Of a stretch of 64,000 bases of DNA, positions 21,627 through 30,424 are shown piece after piece. The notes below the pieces were generated by a model. It searched no databases. It was not told where the DNA came from and saw only the letters and a list, made by a program, of their open reading frames with translations. The translations under genes and the position numbers were made by a program. The stretch lies in NCBI RefSeq assembly GCF_021462825.1, contig NZ_JAKEEB010000001.1:1-64000 (forward strand), written 5' to 3'. This DNA is from Streptomyces glomeratus. Lineage in GTDB: Bacteria; Actinomycetota; Actinomycetes; Streptomycetales; Streptomycetaceae. How positions within the stretch are numbered: the stretch's first letter is position 1; every line of letters begins with the position of its first letter.

Positions 21627-22202
21627 TCAGCCCAGGTTCCGGTACCGCCCCCGGAAGTACAGCAGCGGGCCGCCCTCCGCGCTCGGTACACGGGCGGTCA
21701 GGACCCGGCCGATGACCAGGGTGTGGTCACCGGCCCGCACCCGCTGTTCCGTGCGGCACTCCAGGGTCGCCAGGGCGCCGCCGACCAGCGGTGCGCCGGA
21801 GGCCTCGCCGCGGACGCAGGCGATGTCCTCGAACAGCAGCCGGTCGCTGATGCGGCCCTTCATCGCGAAGCGGCCCGCGATGTGGCGCTGGCTCTCGGTG
21901 AGCACGGAGACGGCCCACAGGGGCTGCTCGGCGAGCAGGTCGTCCATGCGGGAGCCCTCGCGCAGGCTGACCAGGACCAGGGGCGGGTCCAGGGACACCG
22001 ACATGAACGCGTTGGCCGTCATGCCGACGTCCTCGCCGCTCGGCCCCTCCGGGTCCAGCGCCGGTTCGTACGCGGTCACCAGGACCACGCCCGTGGCCAG
22101 CCGGGACATCGCGGCGCGGAACTCGTCGTTGCTCACCCCCTCAGGATGCCCGGAGGCGGGCGGGACGGCGGTCAGAAGCGGGGCGGGGGGAGTGTTCAGC
22201 AC
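21627..22202 (-). CDS. Flavin reductase-like FMN-binding protein
   Basis: Split-barrel flavin reductase domain of 191 residues (FRAAMSRLATGVVLVTA ... GMTANAFMSVSLDPPLVLVSL), the type that supplies reduced FMN to two-component monooxygenases. No monooxygenase partner lies next to it. The GTG at 22202 is the longest start; another GTG at residue 23 (VSNDEFRAAM), just before the conserved domain and preceded by GAGGGG, is also reasonable. It converges on arfB, whose stop is 6 bases away. Confidence 0.85.
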   Translation of the reverse strand: MLNTPPAPLLTAVPPASGHPEGVSNDEFRAAMSRLATGVVLVTAYEPALDPEGPSGEDVGMTANAFMSVSLDPPLVLVSLREGSRMDDLLAEQPLWAVSVLTESQRHIAGRFAMKGRISDRLLFEDIACVRGEASGAPLVGGALATLECRTEQRVRAGDHTLVIGRVLTARVPSAEGGPLLYFRGRYRNLG

Positions 22203-22629
22203 ACAGGAAAGCTAGTCTGCGCCCCCGGGCCCCCACATCGGCCCCGGGTCCGAGCCGGGACCTAGGACCGGCGGCCGAGGCCATGGGGCGCCCACCGGTC
22301 TTTTCCCGTCTTTCAACTCGGCTCTCGTCGCGGCCGGTTGGCCCGTATGATCACGGCGTCTGCATGGGGTGACGAATTGTGTGCGCGGAATGCGCCGGAA
22401 AAACGCGGAATCCCCACCCAATTGTTCATGTTTTTCTGTGACTTGAGTCACAGGGGGCGTATTTTGTTGACCCTGTGTACCTAGTGGGGAGCGCGCTGTG
22501 ATTCAGTGGCTGGGACGCTGCTGGACGCTACACCCGGAGTACGCCGAGTAGCGCACCGACGAAGACGAAGGGAACCGTAGTACGCCGAAGCGTCCCTGGA
22601 GTTGCTGCGAGACCTCGAGGGGAGGGCGA
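22203..22629. other. Divergent regulatory region upstream of cdgB
   Basis: 427 bases between the divergent flavin reductase and cdgB. It has an A/T-rich stretch (about 22380-22470) unusual for this chromosome, containing a strong palindrome at 22436-22453. No coding frame is convincing. Confidence 0.55.
22436..22453. promoter_or_regulatory. BldD-like palindrome upstream of cdgB
   Basis: CTGTGACT-TG-AGTCACAG is a perfect 8-bp inverted repeat with a 2-base spacer. Its GTGAC...GTCAC half-sites resemble BldD boxes (AGTGA...TCACC type). In S. coelicolor cdgB is a known BldD target, so the site is plausibly the BldD operator. It lies about 180 bases before the start codon. Confidence 0.55.
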
Positions 22630-24303
22630 ATGGAGACCGAGTCGGAGCCGTATGTCCGCCTGGCCACCCTGCGGCAGCTCCACCAGGTGATGGCGGACAT
22701 GAACACCGCCCGGAGCCTGGCGGACACGCTGCAGACCGTCGCCGAGGGCATCGTCACCGGCCTCGGCTACGAGCTGGCGGCCGTCAACCTCGTACGCCCG
22801 GACGGGGACCTCGTCGTCGCCGCGCTCGCCGGGAACTCCGCGGCCGAGGCACTGATCACCGGCCGTGTCGGCTCCCGTGCCTCCTGGGAGCGCCGGCTCA
22901 CGATGGGCGAGGCCTGGGGCGACCTGAGGTTCATACCGCACACCGAGGGCTGGATCCTCGACGAGGACGACGTCCCGCAGTGGTACACCGACGGCCCGGA
23001 GCCCCGCTTCGAGGACGAGTGGCACCCCTCCGACCGCCTCTTCGCTCCCATGTACACACCGGGTGTCCAGGGCGGCCCCGGCGAGCTGATCGGGGTCATC
23101 TCCGTCGACCGCCCGCGCAACGGGCGGCGGCCCGGCGCCTGGGGACGCGAGGCGCTCCAGATGTACGCCTTCCAGGCCGCCATAGCCATCAGCAACGCCA
23201 GGCTGCGAGCCAACATGCAGCGGGCGCTCGTCCGCCTGGAGCGGGAGCAGCAGGCCCTGCGCGCCAGCGAGGAGTCCTTCCGGCAGGCCTTCGAGTACGC
23301 CCCCTCCGGCATGGCCATCGCGGAGATGGGCGGCGACCAGCACGGGCGGATCCTGCGCACCAACGACGCCCTGTGCCGCCTGCTCGGCCGGCCCGCCTCC
23401 GCCATGCGCCGCTACTCGTTCTCCGACCTCGTCCACCCCGAGGACATCGGCACCCTGCTGCGCACCTCCGCCGAGGGCGGCCGGGCCGAGCTGCGGCTCG
23501 GGCGCCGGGACGGCACATACGTCTGGGTGTCCCTGCGCAACTCCGTCGTGGCGGACGCCGCCGACGGGCCCCGCTTCCTGCTCACCCACGTCGAGGACAT
23601 CGAAGAGCGCAAGCGCCGCGAGTTGCAGCTCGCGCACCGCGCCTCCCACGACTCGCTCACCGGTCTGCCCAACTCCGCCGAGCTGCGCTCGCGGCTGTCG
23701 GCCCGGTTGTGCCAGCGGCCCCAGTCCCTGCCGACGGGCGCGGCCGAGTCCCTGGACGCCGCGTACGGCGCATACGAGGCCGGTCACCCGGCGGCGTACG
23801 ACGGGGGCGGGCACGCGTTCGACTTCCACACCGGCCCGGGGCCGTACGACGCCTTCGACCACCATGTGCACACCGTCGCACCCGACCGGGACACCGACGA
23901 CGGCACCAAGGGGCTCGCGGTGCTCTTCTGCGACCTGGACGGATTCAAGTCGATCAACGACCGCTTCGGGCACAACGCAGGGGACGCCGTTCTCATCGAG
24001 GTCGCACGGCGGCTCAGCCGCGGCGTACGCGACGGGGACACGGTGGCCCGGCTCGGCGGCGACGAGTTCGTCGTCCTCGCGGACGGGCTCGGCAAGGCCG
24101 ACGCCCAGGACCTCGCCGTGCGCCTGCGCAACGAGATCATCCAGCCGATCCGGGTGGACGGCCGCGCCATGCGGGTCGGCGCCAGTTTCGGCATCGGCTG
24201 GGCCCACTGTGGAATGACGGCGGACGAAGTGTTGAAATCCGCTGACGAGCGGATGTACGTGGAGAAACGATCTCGTCCCAAGCAACACCGACGCGCGGGA
24301 TAA
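22630..24303 (+). CDS. cdgB: GAF-PAS-GGDEF diguanylate cyclase CdgB
   Basis: Enzyme making cyclic di-GMP from two GTP; in Streptomyces it controls development through BldD. The 557-residue protein has a GAF domain (about 30-193), a coiled link, a PAS domain (about 215-330) and a GGDEF domain (335-545). The active-site GGDEF is intact (476-480) and the inhibitory I-site RDGD (467-470) lies exactly five residues before it. Between the SHDSLTGLPN helix and the CDLDGFK strand is an insertion of about 65 residues (362-427) rich in Gly, Tyr, His and Asp, longer than in ordinary GGDEF domains. No membrane segment. Named from domain order and the resemblance of this gene order to the SCO4281 region. 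Confidence 0.9.
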   Translation: METESEPYVRLATLRQLHQVMADMNTARSLADTLQTVAEGIVTGLGYELAAVNLVRPDGDLVVAALAGNSAAEALITGRVGSRASWERRLTMGEAWGDLRFIPHTEGWILDEDDVPQWYTDGPEPRFEDEWHPSDRLFAPMYTPGVQGGPGELIGVISVDRPRNGRRPGAWGREALQMYAFQAAIAISNARLRANMQRALVRLEREQQALRASEESFRQAFEYAPSGMAIAEMGGDQHGRILRTNDALCRLLGRPASAMRRYSFSDLVHPEDIGTLLRTSAEGGRAELRLGRRDGTYVWVSLRNSVVADAADGPRFLLTHVEDIEERKRRELQLAHRASHDSLTGLPNSAELRSRLSARLCQRPQSLPTGAAESLDAAYGAYEAGHPAAYDGGGHAFDFHTGPGPYDAFDHHVHTVAPDRDTDDGTKGLAVLFCDLDGFKSINDRFGHNAGDAVLIEVARRLSRGVRDGDTVARLGGDEFVVLADGLGKADAQDLAVRLRNEIIQPIRVDGRAMRVGASFGIGWAHCGMTADEVLKSADERMYVEKRSRPKQHRRAG

Positions 24304-24421
24304 ACCCCAGGTCAGTGTGCAGGTGATGAGAAGAACTGCCGTTTGGGGCCCGTGGAGCGGGTAGGCTCGCCATTCAGCCACCTATGCAATCGGACCCGCA
24401 CCTGTTGAGGAGTACCTAGGG

Positions 24422-25375
24422 ATGACGCCCGGCAACAACGGCGCGAGCACGCCCGAGGACGACGACCCGTTCGGCTATCTCTACGCCGACGGTCAGGCCA
24501 ACGGCGCCCAGCCGCCCGCCGGCGGCTACGGCTACCCGGGATCCGTCAACAGAGTGCGTGCCGTCGGTGAACGGCAGTACGGCCAGCCCCAGGCGCAGAC
24601 GGCAGCCTACGGGCAGGTGCCCCAGCAGCAGGGCTACGGCCAGGGCCCCTACGGCCAGCCGAACGCCCACTACGCGGCGCCCGAGACCGTGCCGGGCGGC
24701 GGCGCCCCCACCACCCGTCAGACACCGGCGGGCACGGGCGGCGGCCGCGGCCGGGGCCCCAACACCAAGGGCCTGCTGATCGGGGCGATCGCGGTGGTCG
24801 CCGCGGTCGTCGTCGGCATCGGGGTGGCCATGATCGGCGGCGACTCGAACGACAAGAAGGACACGGCGGGCGGCGCGTCGAGCGGCCCGACCGCCTCGCA
24901 GAGCGCCTCCCCGAGCGCGTCCGGATCGGCCTCCCCGGCCGCCGGTGAACTGCCGAAGATCGACGCCAAGGCCCTGCGGCTGGAGGGCGGCACGACCACC
25001 GCCTCCGACGTGAAGGGCGCCAAGGCCGACGGCGGGGTCTATGTGTCCGGCTTCAACGCCGTCGGTGCCGCCGTGACATGGAGCGTGGACGTTCCCGCGG
25101 ACGGCAAGTACACGTTGCACACCGGCTACGGAGTGCCCGGTGTCGACGCCACCGCCACCCTCTCGATCAACGGGAAGGCGCAGGACGGCCCGCTCAAGCT
25201 GAAGAACTGGGCCGGGGCGCCCCAGGGCGACTGGGAGAAGGGCTGGACGAAGACGTTCAACTACGTCCAGCTCACCAAGGGCACCAACACGATCCGCATC
25301 TCCTGCGAGCAGGGGAACCAGTGCAACGCCTACCTCGACCAGCTGTGGCTGACCGAGGGCTGGTCGGCGGCCTAG
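24422..25375 (+). CDS. Membrane-anchored CBM35/CBM6-like carbohydrate-binding protein
   Basis: 317-residue protein with a cytoplasmic Gly/Gln/Tyr/Pro-rich region (1-115), one membrane span (about 118-138, GLLIGAIAVVAAVVVGIGVAMIGG), a Ser/Ala linker (about 145-175) and a C-terminal beta-sandwich domain (about 180-317) with the YTLHTGYGVPGVDATATLSIN and YLDQLWL features of CBM6/35 modules. It probably displays a sugar-binding domain outside the cell. The ATG has GAGGAG upstream. It is downstream of cdgB in the same direction, 118 bases apart. Ligand unknown. Confidence 0.78.
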   Translation: MTPGNNGASTPEDDDPFGYLYADGQANGAQPPAGGYGYPGSVNRVRAVGERQYGQPQAQTAAYGQVPQQQGYGQGPYGQPNAHYAAPETVPGGGAPTTRQTPAGTGGGRGRGPNTKGLLIGAIAVVAAVVVGIGVAMIGGDSNDKKDTAGGASSGPTASQSASPSASGSASPAAGELPKIDAKALRLEGGTTTASDVKGAKADGGVYVSGFNAVGAAVTWSVDVPADGKYTLHTGYGVPGVDATATLSINGKAQDGPLKLKNWAGAPQGDWEKGWTKTFNYVQLTKGTNTIRISCEQGNQCNAYLDQLWLTEGWSAA

Positions 25376-25394
25376 CCGGCCCGGGTGACACCGG

Positions 25395-26324
25395 CTACGC
25401 CGCGGTGGCCTCGCTCGTGACCGCCACCCGGTCCAGCAGTTCCTCGTAGGTGTGGCGGTCGAACTCGCCCGCCACCGGCGCCAGGACGGTCGCCGTCGAC
25501 AGGGCCACCGCGCGGGCCAGGCGGGCCGGCCAGGGCAGATGGTCGACCAGCCCCGACAGCAGGCCCGCGACGGCCGAGTCGCCGGCGCCCGTCGGATTTC
25601 CCCGGATGCGCCGCGGCGGGACGGCCCGCCAGCGGCCCTCCGCGTTCACGGCGAGCAGGCCCTCCGCGCCCAGCGAGGCCACCACCGTGTGCGCCCCGCG
25701 TCTGCGGGCGTCCCGGGTGGCCTGCAACGGTTCGTGGGAGCCGGTGAGTTCGGCCAGCTCGTCGGCGTTCGGCTTGACGATGTCCGGGCGGGCGGCCACC
25801 CCGCGGCGCAGCGGCTCGCCGCTCGTGTCGAGCAGGACGGGCACGCCCATCGCCCGTGCGGTGCGGACCAGTTGGGCGTACGCGCCCACCGGCACCCCCG
25901 GCGGCAGGCTGCCGCACAGGGCCACCGCCGCCGCGGAGCCCACCAGGTTCGCGTAGGTGTCCAGGAAGGCCGACCACTCGGCCGGCGCTATCGCCGGGCC
26001 CGCCTCGTTGAGCTGGGTGGTGTCGCCGGTCGTCTCGTCGACCACCGCGACCGTGCGCCGGGTGGCGCCCGCCACCGGGACCAGCGCGTCCACGATGCCG
26101 GGGGTGTGCGTGAGCTGGTCCTTCAGGGAGCGGCCCGTCGCGCCGCCCGCGAAGCCGGTGGCGGTCACCCGGTGGCCGAGCGCGGCGAGCACCCGGGCCG
26201 CGTTCAGGCCCTTGCCGCCGGGCCGTTCGGTCACCTCGGTCACCCGGTGCGAGGCGTGCGGCCTGAGCGCCCGTACGCGATAGGTGATGTCGAGAGCGGT
26301 GTTCAGCGTGACCGTGAGGATCAC
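25395..26324 (-). CDS. PfkB-family hexose-phosphate kinase (1-phosphofructokinase type)
   Basis: Ribokinase/PfkB family, 309 residues. The N-terminal MILTVTLNTALD and the GGKGLNAARVLAALG motif mark the 1-phosphofructokinase/tagatose-6-phosphate kinase branch; the catalytic anion hole and base are in GNPTGAGDSAVAG. Neighbours nagA and nagK suggest it may act on an amino-sugar-derived phosphate, but fructose-1-phosphate is equally possible. GTG 26324 is chosen from GGGAGG 8 bases upstream; the same open frame runs far back through nagA in antisense-type register and is not coding there. Confidence 0.87.
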   Translation of the reverse strand: MILTVTLNTALDITYRVRALRPHASHRVTEVTERPGGKGLNAARVLAALGHRVTATGFAGGATGRSLKDQLTHTPGIVDALVPVAGATRRTVAVVDETTGDTTQLNEAGPAIAPAEWSAFLDTYANLVGSAAAVALCGSLPPGVPVGAYAQLVRTARAMGVPVLLDTSGEPLRRGVAARPDIVKPNADELAELTGSHEPLQATRDARRRGAHTVVASLGAEGLLAVNAEGRWRAVPPRRIRGNPTGAGDSAVAGLLSGLVDHLPWPARLARAVALSTATVLAPVAGEFDRHTYEELLDRVAVTSEATAA

Positions 26325-26503
26325 CTGGGACCTCCCTCGAATGTCGTGGCGGCGCGCCTGGTGGTTCCGTACGTCGGTTCCCCGTGTGCGGAATTCCAGG
26401 ATGCTCCTGCCGTCGGCGGTGTGCGGAGGCTCGATCATGCCAAATGAGTCGGCGGTCGGCCCAGTCCCCGGGTCGACCGCCCTGTAACCAACAAGCGGAT
26501 GAA

Positions 26504-27727
26504 TCACCCCAGTTGCGGATCGACCACCCATGCGCCGCGGCGCATCACCCCCTTGAGGGCGAACTCCTCGTCCAGCAGCACCAGGTCGGCGTCCTTTCCG
26601 GGCTCCAGGGAACCCACCCGGTCGTAGACGCCCAGCAGCCTGGCCGGGTTGGCCGAGACGGCCGCGACGACGTCCTCCACCGGGAGCCGGTCGACGGTGA
26701 CCGCCCGCCGGAAGGCGCGGTCCAGGGTGAGCGTCGAGCCCGCGATCGAGCCTCCCTGCACCAGACGTGCCACCCCGTCGGCCACCTCCACCTCCAGTGG
26801 ACCGAGCATGTACCGCCCGTCGCCGATGCCCGCCGCGTCCATCGCATCCGTGATGAACGCGACCCGGGAGGCCCCGGCGTGATGGAACGCCAGCCGGAGG
26901 GCGGCCGCGTGCAGATGGGTGCCGTCGTCGATCAGCTCGACCGTGACCCGCTCGTCCTCCAGGAGTGCGGTGATGGGCCCGGGGGCGCGGTGGCCGAGCG
27001 GCGGCATCGCGTTGAACAGGTGTGTCGCCACCGTGGCGCCCGCGTCGATCGCCTGCACCGTCTGCTCGTACGTCGCGTCCGTGTGCCCGATCGCCGCGAT
27101 CACTCCGTGCTCGGCGAGCAGCCGTACGGAGTCGATGCCGCCGGGCAGTTCGGCGGCGAGCGTGACCATCCTCGCCCGTCCGCGGGCGGCGTCGATCAGC
27201 TTGCGCACCTCGGCGGGATCCGGGTCGCGCAGCAGTTCCTCCGAGTGCGCGCCCTTGCGGCACGGCGAGATGAACGGCCCCTCGAAGTGGATGCCGGCGA
27301 TCTCGCCCTGCTCCGCCAGCTCGGACAGCAGTCCGGCCTGCCGGACGAGGAAGTCCATGTCGTCGGTGACGGTCGAGGCGACAAGGGTGGTGGTGCCGTG
27401 CAGCCGGTGGGTGCGGACGGCCGTCAGGATGTCTTCGGCCGTACCGGAGAAGGACGCCCCGCCGCCCCCGTGGTTGTGCAGGTCGACGAAGCCGGGGACC
27501 AGCCAGTGTCCTCGTACGTCGATGATCTCCGCGTTCGCTTGGACCCCGCCCGGAAGCCGGGGGCCCTCCCGGTCGGGCGGGGCCGGGCTCGCTGAAGCGG
27601 CCGGGTCCCCGGAGCCGCCGGGGGAGACGGCGGCGATCCGTGTGCCCTGCACGACGACGCTGCCGTCGGTCACGATCCCGGTGGGCAGCACCACCCGGGC
27701 ACCGGCGAGAACCTTGCTGGGGGCCAT
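26504..27727 (-). CDS. nagA: N-acetylglucosamine-6-phosphate deacetylase
   Basis: Metal-dependent amidohydrolase that removes acetate from GlcNAc-6-phosphate, giving glucosamine-6-phosphate, the effector of DasR. The 407-residue protein has metal-site segments PGFVDLHNHGGGG (about 78-90), GIHFEGPF, a His in AIGHTDATYEQ and HLFNAMPPLGHR, and catalytic Asp in ITDAMDAAG. A 20-residue low-complexity insertion rich in Pro/Ala (about 37-60) sits near the N-terminus. Its ATG overlaps the nagK stop by one base (TGATG), so the two are translationally coupled and presumably governed by the dre sites upstream of nagK. Confidence 0.95.
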   Translation of the reverse strand: MAPSKVLAGARVVLPTGIVTDGSVVVQGTRIAAVSPGGSGDPAASASPAPPDREGPRLPGGVQANAEIIDVRGHWLVPGFVDLHNHGGGGASFSGTAEDILTAVRTHRLHGTTTLVASTVTDDMDFLVRQAGLLSELAEQGEIAGIHFEGPFISPCRKGAHSEELLRDPDPAEVRKLIDAARGRARMVTLAAELPGGIDSVRLLAEHGVIAAIGHTDATYEQTVQAIDAGATVATHLFNAMPPLGHRAPGPITALLEDERVTVELIDDGTHLHAAALRLAFHHAGASRVAFITDAMDAAGIGDGRYMLGPLEVEVADGVARLVQGGSIAGSTLTLDRAFRRAVTVDRLPVEDVVAAVSANPARLLGVYDRVGSLEPGKDADLVLLDEEFALKGVMRRGAWVVDPQLG

Positions 27728-28671
27728 CAGGCGGTTACCTCCGAACGGTCAGTGGTTTCGAGGAGATCCCAGGCGAGAAGTCCCGCGCCCAGGCATCCGG
27801 CACTGTCCCCCAGCGCCGCGGGGACGACCGTCGGCGGCCTCTGGAAGGTGAGCCGCCGCCGGACGGCGTCCCGCAGCGGTGCGAACAGGGTCTCCCCCGC
27901 CTCGGCGAGCCCGCCGCCGACGATGACCGTGCGCGGGTCCAGCAGGGTGAGGGCGGTGACCAGGCCGTCGGCGAGCGCGTCCACGGCCTGCTGCCAGATC
28001 CGGACGGCGTTCGGATCACCGGACGCGACGGCCCGCGCGCAGTCGGCCGCGTCTGCCTCGGGGTCCCCGCACGCCTCGGCCCAGGCCCCGCTGACGGCCG
28101 CCGCGGACGCGTAACGCTCCAGACAGCCGCTCTGGCCGCACGGGCAGGGGACCCCGCCGGGGCGTACGACGATGTGACCTATCTCGCCGGCGAAGCCGTG
28201 CGCGCCGGCCTCCACCCGGCCGTCGATCCCGATGGCGCCCGCGATACCGGTGCCGAGGGGGACGAACAGAAAGCGGTCCGCGCCCTTGCCCGCGCCGATG
28301 CGGCCCTCGGCGAGTCCGCCGGTGCGCACATCGTGACCGAGCGCGACGGGCGCGCCGGCCAGCCGGCGGCTGAGCAGGTCCCGCAGGGGTACGTCACGCC
28401 AGCCGAGGTTGGCCGAGTAGGCGGCGACCCCGCGGTCGGCGTCCACGATGCCGGGTACCGCGACGCCCGCCGCGGCCGCGGGTTCGCCGAAGTGGCGCTC
28501 GCCGTGCGTGTGCAGCTCGGCGGCGAAACCGAGGATCGACTCCACCACGGCATCGGGCCCGCGCTCGCGGCCGGTGGCCCGGCGCGCCCGGTACAGCAGC
28601 TCGCCCCCCGCACCGACCAGGGCGGCCTTCATCCCGGTGCCGCCCACGTCGAGGGCGATGACATGTCTCAC
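27727..28671 (-). CDS. nagK: N-acetylglucosamine kinase, ROK family
   Basis: ROK-family sugar kinase of 314 residues, phosphorylating N-acetylglucosamine for NagA. The ATP-binding LDVGGTGMKAALV (about 6-18), the ROK zinc motif CPCGQSGCLE (near 178-187) and the catalytic Asp in LGHDVRTGG are intact. It is first in the nagK-nagA unit and is headed by two DasR-type operators, which strongly supports GlcNAc as substrate over glucose. ATG at 28671. Confidence 0.91.
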   Translation of the reverse strand: MRHVIALDVGGTGMKAALVGAGGELLYRARRATGRERGPDAVVESILGFAAELHTHGERHFGEPAAAAGVAVPGIVDADRGVAAYSANLGWRDVPLRDLLSRRLAGAPVALGHDVRTGGLAEGRIGAGKGADRFLFVPLGTGIAGAIGIDGRVEAGAHGFAGEIGHIVVRPGGVPCPCGQSGCLERYASAAAVSGAWAEACGDPEADAADCARAVASGDPNAVRIWQQAVDALADGLVTALTLLDPRTVIVGGGLAEAGETLFAPLRDAVRRRLTFQRPPTVVPAALGDSAGCLGAGLLAWDLLETTDRSEVTA

Positions 28672-28697
28672 GGAGACAGTGTGACCCCTGGGCCCGA

Positions 28698-28713
28698 AGA
28701 GGTCTAGTCCACT
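28698..28713 (-). promoter_or_regulatory. DasR-responsive element 1 (nagKA / sugar-binding protein)
   Basis: AGAGGTCTAGTCCACT matches the dre consensus ACTGGTCTAGACCACT at 14 of 16 positions allowing the S (C/G) degeneracy. It lies 27 bases upstream of the nagK start, in the intergenic region shared with the divergent sugar-binding lipoprotein, where DasR can repress both. Confidence 0.85.
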
Positions 28714-28715
28714 CG

Positions 28716-28731
28716 CGTGGTGTAGACCTTA
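28716..28731 (+). promoter_or_regulatory. DasR-responsive element 2
   Basis: The core TGGTGTAGACCT (28718-28729) matches the dre core at 10 of 12 positions but the outer bases fit poorly. It is two bases from element 1, on the side of the divergent lipoprotein gene, so the pair probably forms a double operator. Confidence 0.65.
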
Positions 28732-28778
28732 TGTAGTTGATATTCCACATTCCGAGACAGCAAGGTTGGTCAAGAGCG

Positions 28779-30077
28779 GTGCAGGGGCGCGGGGCGCGTA
28801 GGACGACGTGGCACAAGGGTCTGATCGCGGGGGTGTCCGCACTGGGCATGACAGCGGTACTGGCGGGCTGCTCAGGCTCGTCCGGGTCGGGGGAGGTGAC
28901 GCTGCGGCTGGTGGCCGCGGACTACGGGGACTCCTCGGCCGACAGCTCCAAGAAGTATTGGGACACGCTGGTCAGGGACTTCGAGGCGGAGCACTCCGGA
29001 ATCAAGGTCGAGGTCGGCGTCTACTCCTGGAACGACGTGGACGCAAAGGTCAAGGAGATGGTGGCTGCGGGCCACGCGCCCGACATGGCGCAGATCGGGG
29101 CGTACGCCGACTACGCGGCGGCGGGCAGGCTGTACCAGGCCGACGAGGTGCTCTCGATCCCCGTCCAGGCGGACTTCGCCTCCGAACTGAGCAACGCGGG
29201 CAAGGTGAACCGGACCCAGTACGGCATGCCGTTCGCGGCGTCCACACGGCTGCTCTTCTACAACAAGACGCTGTTCTCCCAGGCGGGCATCCAGCCGCCC
29301 ACGACCTGGAACGACCTGGCGGCGGACGCGCAGGCGCTCAAGGCCAAGGGAGTGAAGTTCCCCTTCGCGCTGCCGCTCGGGCCGGAGGAGGCCCAGGCCG
29401 AGACCATGCAGTGGCTGCTCAGCGGCGGCGACGGCTACCTGGACGGCTTCGGCTCCTACGACCTCGACTCCGCGCAGAACGTGGGAACCTTCACCTGGCT
29501 GAAGGACGAACTGGTCGGCAAGGGGCTGACGGGCCCGGTGGCGCCGGGCCGGCTCAACCGCGCCGACGCCTTCGCCGCGTTCACACGTGGTGAGGTCGGC
29601 ATGCTCAACGGCCACCCCTCCCTGATGAAGGCGGCGCGGGCCAAGGGCGTGAGCTTCGGCATGGTGCCGATGCCCGGGGTCGGCGGCCGGGCGAAGTCCA
29701 CGATGGGCGTGACCGACTGGATGATGGCCTTCAAGCAGAACGGCCACAAAGCCCAGATCCGCGAGTTCCTCGACTATGTGTACGACGAGAAGAACGTGCT
29801 GGACTTCTCTCGTCGGTACGACCTGCTGCCGGTCACCAACTCGGCGCAGGAGACCATGGCGGCGTCGCCGCGGGACGCGGATCTGGCGCCCTTCCTGGAG
29901 CAGCTGCCGAGCTCGGAGCTGTACCCGGTCGGCAAGACGTCCTGGGCGGGTGTCAGCGCGGACATCAAGAAGCAGATCGGCAAGGCGGTCGGCCCCGGCG
30001 GCAGCCCGGCGGTCATCCTCGGCGGACTCCAGCGGGCGGCGGTGACGGCGGACAGCGCCACCGGCTCGGCCGGCTGA
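28779..30077 (+). CDS. ABC-type sugar-binding lipoprotein (orphan)
   Basis: Extracellular solute-binding protein of family 1, 432 residues. GTG 28779 gives a basic N-terminus, hydrophobic IAGVSALGMTAVLAGC and lipobox LAGC with Cys31. The mature part has the sugar-binding-protein features (GIKVEVGVYSWNDV, GMPFAASTRLLFYNK, LLSGGDGYLDGF). No permease genes follow, so it must use permeases encoded elsewhere, and MsiK is a natural ATPase. The divergent nagKA genes and the two dre sites imply an amino-sugar ligand such as GlcNAc or chitooligosaccharide (inference). A longer frame to a TTG at 28737 runs into the operator region. Confidence 0.86.
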   Translation: MQGRGARRTTWHKGLIAGVSALGMTAVLAGCSGSSGSGEVTLRLVAADYGDSSADSSKKYWDTLVRDFEAEHSGIKVEVGVYSWNDVDAKVKEMVAAGHAPDMAQIGAYADYAAAGRLYQADEVLSIPVQADFASELSNAGKVNRTQYGMPFAASTRLLFYNKTLFSQAGIQPPTTWNDLAADAQALKAKGVKFPFALPLGPEEAQAETMQWLLSGGDGYLDGFGSYDLDSAQNVGTFTWLKDELVGKGLTGPVAPGRLNRADAFAAFTRGEVGMLNGHPSLMKAARAKGVSFGMVPMPGVGGRAKSTMGVTDWMMAFKQNGHKAQIREFLDYVYDEKNVLDFSRRYDLLPVTNSAQETMAASPRDADLAPFLEQLPSSELYPVGKTSWAGVSADIKKQIGKAVGPGGSPAVILGGLQRAAVTADSATGSAG

Positions 30078-30116
30078 GCGGTCCGCTCCGTCGGCCCCTG
30101 CGGCTACCGTTCCCCC

Positions 30117-30344
30117 ATGGAACAGCTCAACCCCCGAGAAAAGGCCGTCCTCGCCCTGGAGGGGCGCAGCTTCTCCGGGCCGGGGGCCAAGGAGCGGGCC
30201 ATACGGGAGCAGCTGGGTCTCGCCCCGGTGCGCTACTACCAGCTGCTCAACGCCCTCCTCGACGACCCGAGGGCCCTGGCCCACGCCCCGGTCACGGTCA
30301 ACCGCCTCCGCCGCCTCCGCGACGCCCGCCGCGCGGAGCGCTGA
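30117..30344 (+). CDS. DUF3263-type small helix-turn-helix protein
   Basis: 75-residue protein of the actinobacterial DUF3263 family (LNPREKAVLALEGRSF ... REQLGLAPVRYYQLLNALLD). The segment resembles a sigma-70 region-4/HTH fold, so a DNA-binding role is possible. It is conserved in actinomycetes from memory; no function is established. It is 39 bases after the lipoprotein gene and 80 bases before otsB. Confidence 0.82.
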   Translation: MEQLNPREKAVLALEGRSFSGPGAKERAIREQLGLAPVRYYQLLNALLDDPRALAHAPVTVNRLRRLRDARRAER

Positions 30345-30424
30345 CCGCACCGGGCGCCGACCGCGCGGGGCGCCGGGTTCGTGAGGCAGGCGTGCATCCC
30401 GTCCCGCGCGGATAGGGTCGGTGC

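Noticed and set aside
22467..22483. TTGACC with TACCTA as a cdgB promoter
   Set aside because: The spacing between the two elements is only 5 bases, far too short for a -35/-10 pair.
28737..28778. TTG start for the sugar-binding lipoprotein
   Set aside because: It would add 14 residues before the signal peptide and run into the operator/promoter region; GTG 28779 gives a proper lipoprotein signal.
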